11,508 nt of DNA from JAGPKI01 sp052034135 (GTDB lineage: Bacteria; Caldisericota; Caldisericia; UBA6126; JAGPKI01), in assembly GCA_052034135.1 (NCBI GenBank), contig JBPOJC010000098.1:1-11508 (forward strand). Direction: 5' to 3'. Position 1 is the stretch's first letter; each line of letters starts with the position of its first letter. A program made the position numbers and the translations under genes. The notes beneath the pieces are model-generated. The model did no database searches. It was not told where the DNA came from and saw only the letters and a program-made list of their open reading frames with translations. Below are positions 4,970-11,508 of this stretch, piece after piece.

Positions 4970-5557
4970 GTGGTTAAAACAGCTATAAATTTAGCAAAAG
5001 CTTTTATTGGTGAGAGTCAGGCAAGGAATAGGTATACTTTTTATTCTAAAGTCGCAAGAGAAGAAGGTTTTGAGCAAATCGCTGAAATTTTTACTATTAC
5101 TGCTGAGAATGAAAAAGAGCATGCAAAATGGGATTTTAAAATGCTTAAAGAGGTGTTAAGTAAAACTGGAGAGAATCTTTCTGAACTTATAGTTGATAAG
5201 GCATCTGTTCCGCTCGTTCTTGGTAGCACTGCTGAAAATTTAAAGGCAGCAATTGAGGGTGAACACTACGAAAATACTGTGATGTATCCGGAATTTGCCG
5301 ATATTGCAGAGAGCGAGGGCTTTCCTGAAATTGCAAGAAGGCTTCGATCTATTGGAAAAGCCGAGGCTCACCATGAAGAAAGATATGGGAAAATTCTTAA
5401 AGAGGTAGAAGCAGGAACCGTCTTTAAGAAAAATAATGAGGTTTTTTGGGTTTGTAGGGAATGTGGTTATGTTCATTATGGCAAAGAACCACCTGAAAAG
5501 TGTCCATCTTGCGATCACCCTAAGAGTTTCTATCAAGTGATGTGCGAAGAGTACTAA
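4970..5557 (+). CDS. rbr: Rubrerythrin (peroxide-scavenging diiron protein)
   Basis: The 195 residues have the full two-domain layout. An N-terminal four-helix diiron domain shows E15, the E48..H51 pair (ENEKEH), glutamates around 96-101 (AIEGEHYE) and E132..H135 (EAHHEERY). A C-terminal rubredoxin-like domain carries C162-x2-C165 and C178-x2-C181 (VCRECGYV, KCPSCDHP) for one iron. The protein reduces hydrogen peroxide in the cytoplasm with electrons from rubredoxin or NADH-linked reductases and is typical of anaerobes. It starts at GTG and is followed after only 3 bases by the M50 protease gene, so the two are probably co-translated. Confidence 0.95.
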   Translation: MVKTAINLAKAFIGESQARNRYTFYSKVAREEGFEQIAEIFTITAENEKEHAKWDFKMLKEVLSKTGENLSELIVDKASVPLVLGSTAENLKAAIEGEHYENTVMYPEFADIAESEGFPEIARRLRSIGKAEAHHEERYGKILKEVEAGTVFKKNNEVFWVCRECGYVHYGKEPPEKCPSCDHPKSFYQVMCEEY

Positions 5558-5560
5558 ATA

Positions 5561-6157
5561 ATGTATTTTAATTGGTTAGGACTACTTATAAATGTTCCTG
5601 CTGTTCTTATAGCTATTACTGTGCATGAATTCTTTCATGCTTATGCAGCCGTCAAAATGGGAGATAGAACCCCTGAATTTCATGGGAGGCTTTCATTGAA
5701 TCCATTAAATCATCTTGACCCAATAGGCACTATTATGCTTATTTTATTTAGATTTGGATGGGCAAAGCCAGTACCGATAAATCCGTATAATTTTAAGGAT
5801 TATAAGAAAGGTACTGTGATAGTCTCCCTTGCAGGACCATTATCTAATTTAGGGCTTGCATTTGTTTCATCTCTCATAAGAAGATTGGTTGTCCCGCTTG
5901 GTTTAGGCTACTTAGATTTATTTATCCAAACACTAATATTTATTAATATAGCATTGGCAATATTTAACTTAATTCCTATACCACCTCTTGATGGTTCAAG
6001 GCTTTTAATTTTGATAACTCCACCCAAATATGAATATATCTTAGGCTGGCTTGAAAGATTCGGCTTCATAATCATTATAATTATTATCGCTTTTACTCCA
6101 TTAATTGATTTAGTAGTAGGGCCAATAACAATGTTCTTTTTTAATTTGTTTCTTTAA
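5561..6157 (+). CDS. Site-2-protease-like membrane metalloprotease, peptidase family M50
   Basis: This is a 198-residue integral membrane zinc protease. The catalytic motif HEFFH (H22, E23, H26) sits in the first membrane helix. The second motif, NLIPIPPLDG (residues 136-145, D144 as third zinc ligand), sits in a later helix. A central SLAGPLSNLGLA segment is conserved in the YwhC/M50B branch, and a C-terminal helix is very rich in isoleucine (a run of seven). There is no PDZ or CBS domain, so this is the minimal form. Family members cut membrane-anchored substrates; the substrate here is unknown. The gene is sandwiched between rubrerythrin (3 nt) and PlsC (14 nt). Confidence 0.9.
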   Translation: MYFNWLGLLINVPAVLIAITVHEFFHAYAAVKMGDRTPEFHGRLSLNPLNHLDPIGTIMLILFRFGWAKPVPINPYNFKDYKKGTVIVSLAGPLSNLGLAFVSSLIRRLVVPLGLGYLDLFIQTLIFINIALAIFNLIPIPPLDGSRLLILITPPKYEYILGWLERFGFIIIIIIIAFTPLIDLVVGPITMFFFNLFL

Positions 6158-6171
6158 AGAGCTCAAGTTCT

Positions 6172-6738
6172 ATGTTTTATTGGTTTGCGTGGATAATTTT
6201 AAGGATTTTTCTTCACCTAAGGTGTGATTATAAAATTATTGGCTTGGAAAACATTCCTAAAACTGGTGGAGCAATAATTCTTTCAAACCATAGAAGTTAT
6301 GCAGACCCATTTGTGGTTGGTTGTGCGATACATTACCGAAGAACTTATTTTTTTGCCAAAGAAGAATTATTTAATATACCTATATTTGGTCCAATGATTA
6401 GTGCTTTAGGGGCTTTTCCTGCTAAAAGAAACATTCTTGACAGGAAAAACTTAAACCACTTTCTTGAATTATTAAAAGATGGTAAACTTCTTCTTATATT
6501 TGGCGAAGGAACAAGGAATCTCGGAAAAGAGCTACTTCCATTAAAAGGGGGATTTGCCTTTCTTTCTATAAGAGCTAAAGTACCTGTTATACCTGTTTAC
6601 ATCACTGAAACAGAAGAAATTCTAAAATTAAGGTATTTTAGACCAAAAGTTAATGTTAGATTTGGAAAGCCAATTTTTTGCGATAATATTAAAGAATTTA
6701 CTGTAAAAGCTACTCAAGCTTTAGAGAACCTTTCTTGA
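6172..6738 (+). CDS. plsC: 1-acyl-sn-glycerol-3-phosphate acyltransferase (PlsC family)
   Basis: The 188-residue enzyme should acylate lysophosphatidate at the membrane to make phosphatidate. Motif I is NHRSYADP (H40, D45; the HX4D catalytic pair). Motif II lies around FFAKEELFNIPIFGP. Motif III is FGEGTRN (residues 110-116, E112, R115), and motif IV is VPVIPVYI. A hydrophobic N-terminus (FYWFAWIILRIFL) fits membrane association. The start has only a weak ribosome binding site and lies 14 bases after the M50 stop, which suggests translational coupling. Substrate choice between 1-acyl-G3P and other acyl acceptors cannot be told from sequence. Confidence 0.9.
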   Translation: MFYWFAWIILRIFLHLRCDYKIIGLENIPKTGGAIILSNHRSYADPFVVGCAIHYRRTYFFAKEELFNIPIFGPMISALGAFPAKRNILDRKNLNHFLELLKDGKLLLIFGEGTRNLGKELLPLKGGFAFLSIRAKVPVIPVYITETEEILKLRYFRPKVNVRFGKPIFCDNIKEFTVKATQALENLS

Positions 6739-6763
6739 CTATGAGGGTATAATATTATATGAA
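6735..6763 (+). promoter_or_regulatory. Candidate promoter of the ATPase-lipoprotein pair
   Basis: TTGACT (6735-6740) overlaps the plsC stop codon. Exactly 17 bases later is TATGAA (6758-6763). Another TATAAT sits at 6748-6753 but lacks a -35 at proper distance. Either would give a leader of 35-45 bases before the ATG at 6806. Confidence 0.4.
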
Positions 6764-6805
6764 TGATTTATATTATGTTAGATTTAAAAAATTTATTAGG
6801 GGGAT

Positions 6806-8377
6806 ATGAGTAAATTAGTTGAAGAAAAAGAATCTCAAAAATTAGATTTTGAAGTTGAAAAATTTCTTAACATTTTTCCTGAGGATCTCAGAGAATCGCT
6901 TCTAAAACTTGATAATTTTTCTGACCTTATTGAAGTTGTTTTAGATCTTGGTAAGAAGCCTGAGGCGAGATTTCTTAATTATATGGAATATTTGAGAGAG
7001 ACACCTGTAACTCGCGAAGATATTGATTATGTTATTAAGTCTGTTGGAGAATTTGATAGAGACAATAGAGCTGGAATTGAACGAACTCTTCACAGGATTT
7101 CAGCAATAAGAAATAGAAAGGGTGAAATAGTTGGTTTAACCTGTCGTATTGGAAGAACAGTTTTTGGGATAATTGACATTGTTAAAGATTTATTTGAATC
7201 AGGGAAGAGCATACTATTACTTGGAAAACCAGGAGTTGGCAAAACAACACTACTCAGAGAAGGTGCGAGAATATTAAGTGTAGAGCTTAAAAAGAGAGTT
7301 GTAGTTGTTGATACTTCAAATGAAATCGCCGGAGATGGCGATATACCTCACTCTGGTATTGGTTTAGCAAGAAGAATGCAAGTTCCTTACAATAAAGAAC
7401 AGTATCAGGTAATGATTGAAGCAGTGGAGAACCATATGCCAGAAGTAATTATAATTGACGAGATAGGAACAGAGCAAGAGGCTGCAGCATGTAGAACTAT
7501 TGCAGAGAGAGGTGTTCAGCTCATTGCTACTGCACATGGTAATACTCTTGATAATATCATATTTAACCCAACTTTAAGCGACCTTGTTGGCGGTATTACG
7601 AGCGTAATACTTAGTGATGAAGAGGCATCAAGGAGAGGTACTCAAAAGACTGTTCTTGAAAGAACTTCATCTCCTACCTTTGATATCTTAATAGAAATAC
7701 ACGGAAGAAATGAATATGCAATATACAAAGACGTATCCAAAACTGTTGATAGATATTTGAGGGGTTTTCCAATTTCTCCTGAATGGCGAACCAAAAAAGA
7801 AGATGGATCAACTGAAATTAAGAAATCAGATTTAGCTGAAAAAGTAATAGATTTTGAAGTAGAGGATTTTGAAGAAGAAGATTTTCAAATGGAAGATTCA
7901 AGAGAAATTAATACTCCTCCCTTAAAGATTTATCCCTTTGGTATTAGTATAAGTTATTTAAATAGAGCTATACACTCTGCGCATATTAATTATAAGGTTG
8001 TAAAAAGACTAACAGAAGCAACTACGGTATTCACGACAGAGGTTTATAGGCGAAAAAACCCCGAAGCTTTAAGAGCTGCTGAAGATATTGGACTTCCAAT
8101 TTATTCGATTCCGAAGAATACTCTTCACGAAATTAAAAAGTTCATAGAAAAGATGAAAAAACAAAATTCTATTTCTTTTACAGATTTAGAGCATATAGAG
8201 AAAATGATTGAAAATGTATTGTATACTAAAACTCCATTAAGTTTACCACCAACAGATGCAAAAATTAGAAAGATTGAGCATCAAATCGCTAGAAGATATG
8301 GGCTTAATTCTGAAAGTTTTGGTGAAGAACCTCGGAGATTTGTTGTTGTCTATCCAAACGAAGAAGAGGAGGATTAA
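6806..8377 (+). CDS. SpoIIIAA/Ycf45-like AAA ATPase with C-terminal R3H domain
   Basis: This is a 523-residue cytoplasmic ATPase. Residues about 60-330 form the P-loop domain: IGRTVFG, Walker A GKPGVGKTT (140-148), SNEIAGDGDIPH (171-182), Walker B VIIIDEIG (214-221), and ATAHG (241-245), then a GG...ILSDEEA segment typical of the SpoIIIAA/Ycf45 branch. An acidic linker (about 350-372) follows. After a middle region (about 375-430) the C-terminus carries an R3H-type single-stranded nucleic-acid-binding module (HQIARRYGLNSESFGEEPRR, then FVVVYP). The same domain order is known in cyanobacterial and plastid-lineage proteins of unknown role. A nucleic-acid-dependent motor or remodelling ATPase is an inference. 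A purine-rich AGGGGG lies unusually close to the ATG. Confidence 0.85.
   Translation: MSKLVEEKESQKLDFEVEKFLNIFPEDLRESLLKLDNFSDLIEVVLDLGKKPEARFLNYMEYLRETPVTREDIDYVIKSVGEFDRDNRAGIERTLHRISAIRNRKGEIVGLTCRIGRTVFGIIDIVKDLFESGKSILLLGKPGVGKTTLLREGARILSVELKKRVVVVDTSNEIAGDGDIPHSGIGLARRMQVPYNKEQYQVMIEAVENHMPEVIIIDEIGTEQEAAACRTIAERGVQLIATAHGNTLDNIIFNPTLSDLVGGITSVILSDEEASRRGTQKTVLERTSSPTFDILIEIHGRNEYAIYKDVSKTVDRYLRGFPISPEWRTKKEDGSTEIKKSDLAEKVIDFEVEDFEEEDFQMEDSREINTPPLKIYPFGISISYLNRAIHSAHINYKVVKRLTEATTVFTTEVYRRKNPEALRAAEDIGLPIYSIPKNTLHEIKKFIEKMKKQNSISFTDLEHIEKMIENVLYTKTPLSLPPTDAKIRKIEHQIARRYGLNSESFGEEPRRFVVVYPNEEEED
8366..8372 (+). promoter_or_regulatory. Ribosome binding site of the lipoprotein gene inside the ATPase 3' end
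   Basis: GAGGAGG, eight bases before the ATG at 8381, encodes the final acidic residues of the ATPase. It shows that the two genes are translated from one message. Confidence 0.7.
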
Positions 8378-8380
8378 TTT

Positions 8381-9616
8381 ATGAATAAGATATTAAAAAC
8401 CACTATTTTAATTACTATATCATTCTTGATTGTTTTTCAAGGTTTATTTTTAGAAGGTTGTGGTAGAGTTAAAGAAAGTGAGACTGTTTTAGTTGGGGTG
8501 GTAACAGATGTTGAAAAACAAAAGCCTGTTTATGGTGTTAAGATAGACCTTAAAAGCACTACTTCGGATAAAGCCTATACAGGAAAAACAGATGGTGAAG
8601 GGAAATACCAGATTTACTGCGAGGAAGGATATTATACATTAAAAGCAACTAAATCTGGTTATAGTGATTATGAGAAAAATATAATTCTCAGTAAAGGTAG
8701 GAATCAAGAGGATTTTTATATTTCGGAACTTCTTCCTAAGCCTTGCTCTCTGAATGGTAGCGTAATTAGCGAGGTAGATCAAAAACCAATTGAAGATGCA
8801 ACTGTGCAAATTGGAAGCAATATCGTTAAAACTGATAAAAGCGGCAAATTCAAAATGGAAAAACTCCCCGTAGGAGAATTTAGTACTTGGGTTACTGCAG
8901 TAGGGTTTGAACCATTGAATACAACTGTTAAATTGACAAGGGGAATTAATGCAACTACTTTTAAACTAAAACCGCTTGGTAAAACTGAAACGGGTAGTGC
9001 TAATGGTGCTCAAACAAGTGAAGCCAAGCGAAACGTAGAATATGCAGTCTCTCCCACTTACTTAGAAGATTATAAAGCCCATAGTGTTAGAGTAGTCTAT
9101 CCTGAAAATGAAAGGCATGAATATTGGTTAGTGTCAATGGATAGGTACACAAAACTCTTAAAATATGATGAGTATGTTGAAAAAGGGGAACTATTGTATT
9201 TTGGTAATGAGGTTTATAGAAAAGTTGCTGATGGCTGGAAGGTTGCAGATTTAGCTACTGTACCTTCTCAACCGGATATTTCTGTACAGATGGACTTACA
9301 GAATGTCCTTTACTTCTTTAACTTTGAAGATCCTGATATTGAAATCAAAGAGATAGGAAAAGAAAAAATGAACGGATATAACACAAGAAAGTTTACAATA
9401 AAGTCTAAAGCTTCTGCTCCTAAAGAGAAAACTATTGATGTAACAATGTGGATTATTGATTCTCTCGATGATCTTAAATTAAACAGAGTAATAACAAGGA
9501 TTAAAGGCAAAAATGCTTATGATATTCAAAGTAATAGTTGGGCTCAAATTGATGTAAATTTCACAGATATAGGTGCAGGGAATGTTCTTAAAAAACCAGC
9601 AAATATAAAACAATAA
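8381..9616 (+). CDS. Lipoprotein with two carboxypeptidase-regulatory-like domains
   Basis: The 411-residue precursor has a signal peptide (KTTILITISFLIVFQGLF) and a cysteine at 27 in LEGC. The glutamate two before the cysteine is atypical for a lipobox, so lipidation is likely but not certain. Two beta-sandwich repeats of the carboxypeptidase-regulatory type follow: residues about 37-113 (VGVVTDVEKQKPVYGVKI ... TDGEGKYQI) and 122-197 (GSVISEVDQKPIEDATVQIG ... TDKSGKFKMEKLPVG). The C-terminal 200 residues (IGKEKMNGYNTRKFTIKS, MWIIDSLDDLKLNRV) resemble LolA/LppX-like envelope lipoproteins; that is a pattern-level guess. It sits 3 bases behind the ATPase gene. Its function is unknown. Confidence 0.75.
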   Translation: MNKILKTTILITISFLIVFQGLFLEGCGRVKESETVLVGVVTDVEKQKPVYGVKIDLKSTTSDKAYTGKTDGEGKYQIYCEEGYYTLKATKSGYSDYEKNIILSKGRNQEDFYISELLPKPCSLNGSVISEVDQKPIEDATVQIGSNIVKTDKSGKFKMEKLPVGEFSTWVTAVGFEPLNTTVKLTRGINATTFKLKPLGKTETGSANGAQTSEAKRNVEYAVSPTYLEDYKAHSVRVVYPENERHEYWLVSMDRYTKLLKYDEYVEKGELLYFGNEVYRKVADGWKVADLATVPSQPDISVQMDLQNVLYFFNFEDPDIEIKEIGKEKMNGYNTRKFTIKSKASAPKEKTIDVTMWIIDSLDDLKLNRVITRIKGKNAYDIQSNSWAQIDVNFTDIGAGNVLKKPANIKQ

Positions 9617-9652
9617 AAAATAAATATTCCTTCTCTATGCTCTTTTTTTATT
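9612..9652 (+). terminator. Weak candidate terminator after the lipoprotein gene
   Basis: AATAAAAAA (9612-9620) can pair with TTTTTTATT (9644-9652) and a T-run closes the structure. The stem is only A-T, so a real intrinsic terminator is doubtful. Confidence 0.25.
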
Positions 9653-9691
9653 TGAAAGTGTTGAATCAGTTGCATGAATATAGATTAAAAC

Positions 9692-9713
9692 GAACAGACA
9701 GGAATGTCTGTTC
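9692..9713 (+). repeat. REP-like hairpin
   Basis: GAACAGACA (9692-9700), loop GGAA, TGTCTGTTC (9705-9713) is a perfect nine-pair stem with a GNRA tetraloop. No T-run follows, so it is unlikely to be a terminator. Palindromes of this type are widespread intergenic repeats, sometimes mobilised by REP-associated tyrosine transposases. No such transposase is in the window. Confidence 0.85.
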
Positions 9714-9732
9714 TACAGAAAAAATTGGTCTG

Positions 9733-9903
9733 GATCCCCGATAAAAGAGTTCGGGGATGACAGTTTGTAGAGGTTCGGGGATGACAGTTTGTAGAGGTTC
9801 GAGGATGACAGTTTGGTTGAATTCAGGGATGACATTTTTGTTGAATTCGGGGATGACATTTTGGTGGCTCGAAATGACATTTTTGTTGAATTAGAGGATG
9901 ACA
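9733..9903 (+). repeat. Degenerate tandem array, seven units of about 24 bp
   Basis: A copy of the cassette seen at 615 (GGATCCCCGATAAAAG, TTCGGGGATGACAG) opens the array. Then GATGACA-type cores recur at 9757, 9780, 9804, 9828, 9852, 9873 and 9897, with spacings 23, 24, 24, 24, 21 and 24. The linkers fall into two types: TTTGTAGAGGTTC in the first units and TTTTTGTTGAATTC in the later ones. The array lies between convergent genes and codes for nothing credible. The rest of the 345-bp gap (9905-9962) shows no feature. Confidence 0.85.
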
Positions 9904-9962
9904 AATAAAAACAAATGCAAAGAGCTCCGATATGCATAGCCAATCCTGCCAATCTCAAAAGC

Positions 9963-11090
9963 TTAAAGTCCCTTCATCCTTTTTATTTTTGTAGTTCCAA
10001 AGTTGGATTTAATGGCGTCAATGGCTTTAAGGAACTTTATATTCTTATCTTCTTCCTGAACAAATAGGATATTCTGCTTTTCTAAATTTGACACTCCAAC
10101 ACCAATTAAGCGTATTGGGGAGACAATTTCACTCTTTAAAAGATCTAATGCCTCTCTATATATTGCTACATCGTCATATAATCCAATTTTAAATGTTTTT
10201 CTTCTTGTTATGGTTTTAAAATCAGCATATCTAACCTTTATGAAAACTGTTTTTGCTTCCAAACCTTCTTTTCTCAGCCTGAACCCTACATCTTCAGTTA
10301 AATCCATTAATTCTTTTGAAAGTACATTGATATCGATTGTATCTTCTTCAAATGTTTTTTCTTTACTTATTGACTTGGTAGAGTCGTATCTTTCTTCCTC
10401 AACCAAATTTATTGCATTCCAGAGGTAATTACCAAACGCGCCGAATAGTTCTATTAGCTCAAGTTTACTGTATTTGTAAAGATCTCCAATTTTTATAATT
10501 CTGTTTTCTTCGAGTACTAATTTAGACTTCTTACCAACTCCGGGTATATCATCTACTGGTAGATCTTTTAGGAATTCTTTTTCACTATTAGATGGAACTA
10601 TCGTTAAACCATCCGGTTTTACAATAGAGGAGGCAATCTTAGCTACCACATTTGATCCACCAATACCAACAGATACAGTGATATTAAGCTTATTTTTAAC
10701 ACTCTCTTTTAAGTTTATTGCCAGTTTTTCCTCACCATTAAATAAAGCAATTGATTCAGTTATATTAAGATAGGCTTCATCAATTGAAGTTTGTGTTATG
10801 TAGGGGGTATATTTCTCAAATATGGAAAACATCTCATCTGAGTAGACTTTATAGCTTTTCCAATCTCCATCGATAAATATTCCATTGGGGCATAACTTTT
10901 TCGCCTGGGAAATTGCCATACCAGACTTTACTCCAAACTTTCTCGCCTCATAAGAGGCAGTTGACACAACTCCTCTTTTACTTGATACAGCACCCACTAT
11001 AATTGGCTTTCCTAAAAGAGCTGGGTTCTTTGCCGCTTCTACGGAAGCAAAGAAGGCATCGGCGTCTACATGGAGTATCCTCTTATTCAT
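9963..11090 (-). CDS. dinB: DNA polymerase IV (Y-family translesion polymerase)
   Basis: The 375 residues show the full Y-family layout. The palm begins HVDADAFFASVE (D9 metal ligand, F14 as probable steric gate). The second metal site is SIDEAYL (D104, E105). VGIGGSNVVAKIASSIVKPDG leads to the thumb with a helix-hairpin-helix PVDDIPGVGKKS, then the little-finger domain. QNILF near the C-terminus matches the beta-clamp-binding motif, followed by LKAIDAIKSNFG. The protein bypasses damaged template bases without proofreading. Its ATG overlaps the upstream gene's stop in ATGA, so it is translated behind that gene. It lies next to, but points toward, the repeat array. Confidence 0.95.
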   Translation of the reverse strand: MNKRILHVDADAFFASVEAAKNPALLGKPIIVGAVSSKRGVVSTASYEARKFGVKSGMAISQAKKLCPNGIFIDGDWKSYKVYSDEMFSIFEKYTPYITQTSIDEAYLNITESIALFNGEEKLAINLKESVKNKLNITVSVGIGGSNVVAKIASSIVKPDGLTIVPSNSEKEFLKDLPVDDIPGVGKKSKLVLEENRIIKIGDLYKYSKLELIELFGAFGNYLWNAINLVEEERYDSTKSISKEKTFEEDTIDINVLSKELMDLTEDVGFRLRKEGLEAKTVFIKVRYADFKTITRRKTFKIGLYDDVAIYREALDLLKSEIVSPIRLIGVGVSNLEKQNILFVQEEDKNIKFLKAIDAIKSNFGTTKIKRMKGL

Positions 11091-11508
11091 GCGTTATTTA
11101 TTATAATATATGAGCCGAGAAGAGAGAGCAGGGATTCTGCGCCTTCATTTTCATTAACACCATATCTCGTTATTCCATCAAGACATCCGCCAGTTACCTC
11201 ATCATATAGGCTTTTACCCAAAGAATTTTTACCGAAGAACCACTCCCATGAAAGATTCAAATACTTGTCAAAATCATTACTTCCTGTTATGTCTTTTGCA
11301 ATTTTATAAGCCAAGACCATACTACCAGCATCAACTGGCTGTTCATCAAACTCTGCTTTATTTTTTCCATAAATCCACCATCCTTCATTTCCTATAATCT
11401 TTAGATATCTCTTTTCAAAAAGATTTTTAGTTAAAAAATTGAGTGTTTCTAGTCCTACATTTAAATACTTTTCTTCATTAAGAACTGAATAAGCAAAAAA
11501 AAGAGAAG
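11087..11508 (-). CDS. C-terminal part of a six-hairpin glycosidase-like protein (5' end outside window)
   Basis: The frame is open from the window edge to TGA at 11089-11087, giving 139 residues. Its features are GNEGWWIYGKNKAEFDEQPVD, then AGSMVLAY, WEWFFGKNSLGKSLYDE, TGGCLDGITRYGVNENEGAES and a hydrophobic end. The FDEQP..A, FGKN.LG..LYD..TGGC.DG and NEN.GAES pattern is one I associate with alpha/alpha-barrel proteins encoded beside or fused to family 4 glycosyltransferases, probably acting on glycans. The catalytic role cannot be judged without the N-terminus. A methionine at 11320 is internal: the homologous pattern continues upstream of it. The stop overlaps the dinB start by 4 bases. 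Confidence 0.65.
   Translation of the reverse strand, partial: SLFFAYSVLNEEKYLNVGLETLNFLTKNLFEKRYLKIIGNEGWWIYGKNKAEFDEQPVDAGSMVLAYKIAKDITGSNDFDKYLNLSWEWFFGKNSLGKSLYDEVTGGCLDGITRYGVNENEGAESLLSLLGSYIIINNA

Noticed and set aside
9692..9713. Rho-independent terminator for the convergent genes
   Set aside because: The stem is strong but no T-run follows on either strand; the sequence fits a REP-type palindrome better.
9757..9903. CRISPR array
   Set aside because: Units recur directly with no unique spacers, the repeat core is only about 8-12 bases, and no cas genes are nearby.
9713..9958. Minus-strand open frame with an eight-residue Ser/Asn/Lys repeat
   Set aside because: The peptide repeat follows from a 24-bp DNA tandem array. 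Spacings of 23 and 21 show that unit length is not held to multiples of three, and no start signal or relatives support a protein.

Overview
The window comes from an A+T-rich bacterium. The gene set (Ogg2-type 8-oxoguanine glycosylase, rubrerythrin, ArsR/thioredoxin-like redox genes, an R3H ATPase) suggests an anaerobic, possibly thermophilic lineage. Something near Caldisericota is a guess from gene flavour only; nothing here fixes the taxon. There are no rRNA or tRNA genes.

Left end (1-374): the left end of an IS110-family insertion sequence on the minus strand. Only the first 20 codons of the transposase are in the window. Upstream of them lie three abutting stem-loops (123-307) with the size and order of an IS110 bridge RNA. 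Its loops contain short stretches that pair with the bases expected for a target and a donor. These include the uninterrupted copy of the repeat into which the element has inserted (640-669) and the element's own terminus. This lets the element end be placed at 372/373 with core dinucleotide AT. It is the most notable system in the window.

375-960: no gene. The stretch is a mosaic of dispersed palindromic and direct repeats, and several contain the bridge RNA's predicted target sequence. 960-2110, minus strand: a decaying redox/repair operon. It holds an internally deleted ArsR-type regulator (no earlier gene call would show it, as it is only 55 codons), a redox-active-disulfide thioredoxin-like protein whose start looks frameshifted, and an Ogg2 glycosylase whose conserved N-terminus has no ordinary start codon.

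2261-9616, plus strand: a run of housekeeping and stress genes. In order: membrane-anchored PQQ-type beta-propeller; HAD phosphatase; HD-domain hydrolase; rubrerythrin; site-2-protease-like M50 membrane protease; PlsC acyltransferase; SpoIIIAA/Ycf45-like ATPase with an R3H domain; and a lipoprotein with two carboxypeptidase-regulatory-like domains. Tight spacing (3 nt, 14 nt, 3 nt) argues for rubrerythrin-M50-PlsC and ATPase-lipoprotein cotranscription. Candidate promoters precede the HD gene and the ATPase gene.

9617-9962: a second repeat cluster, with a REP-like hairpin and a seven-unit, about 24-bp tandem array built from the same GATGACAG motif as the left cluster. 9963-11508, minus strand: DNA polymerase IV, overlapped by 4 nt (ATGA) by the 3' end of an upstream gene whose C-terminus resembles the six-hairpin-glycosidase-like proteins that accompany family 4 glycosyltransferases.
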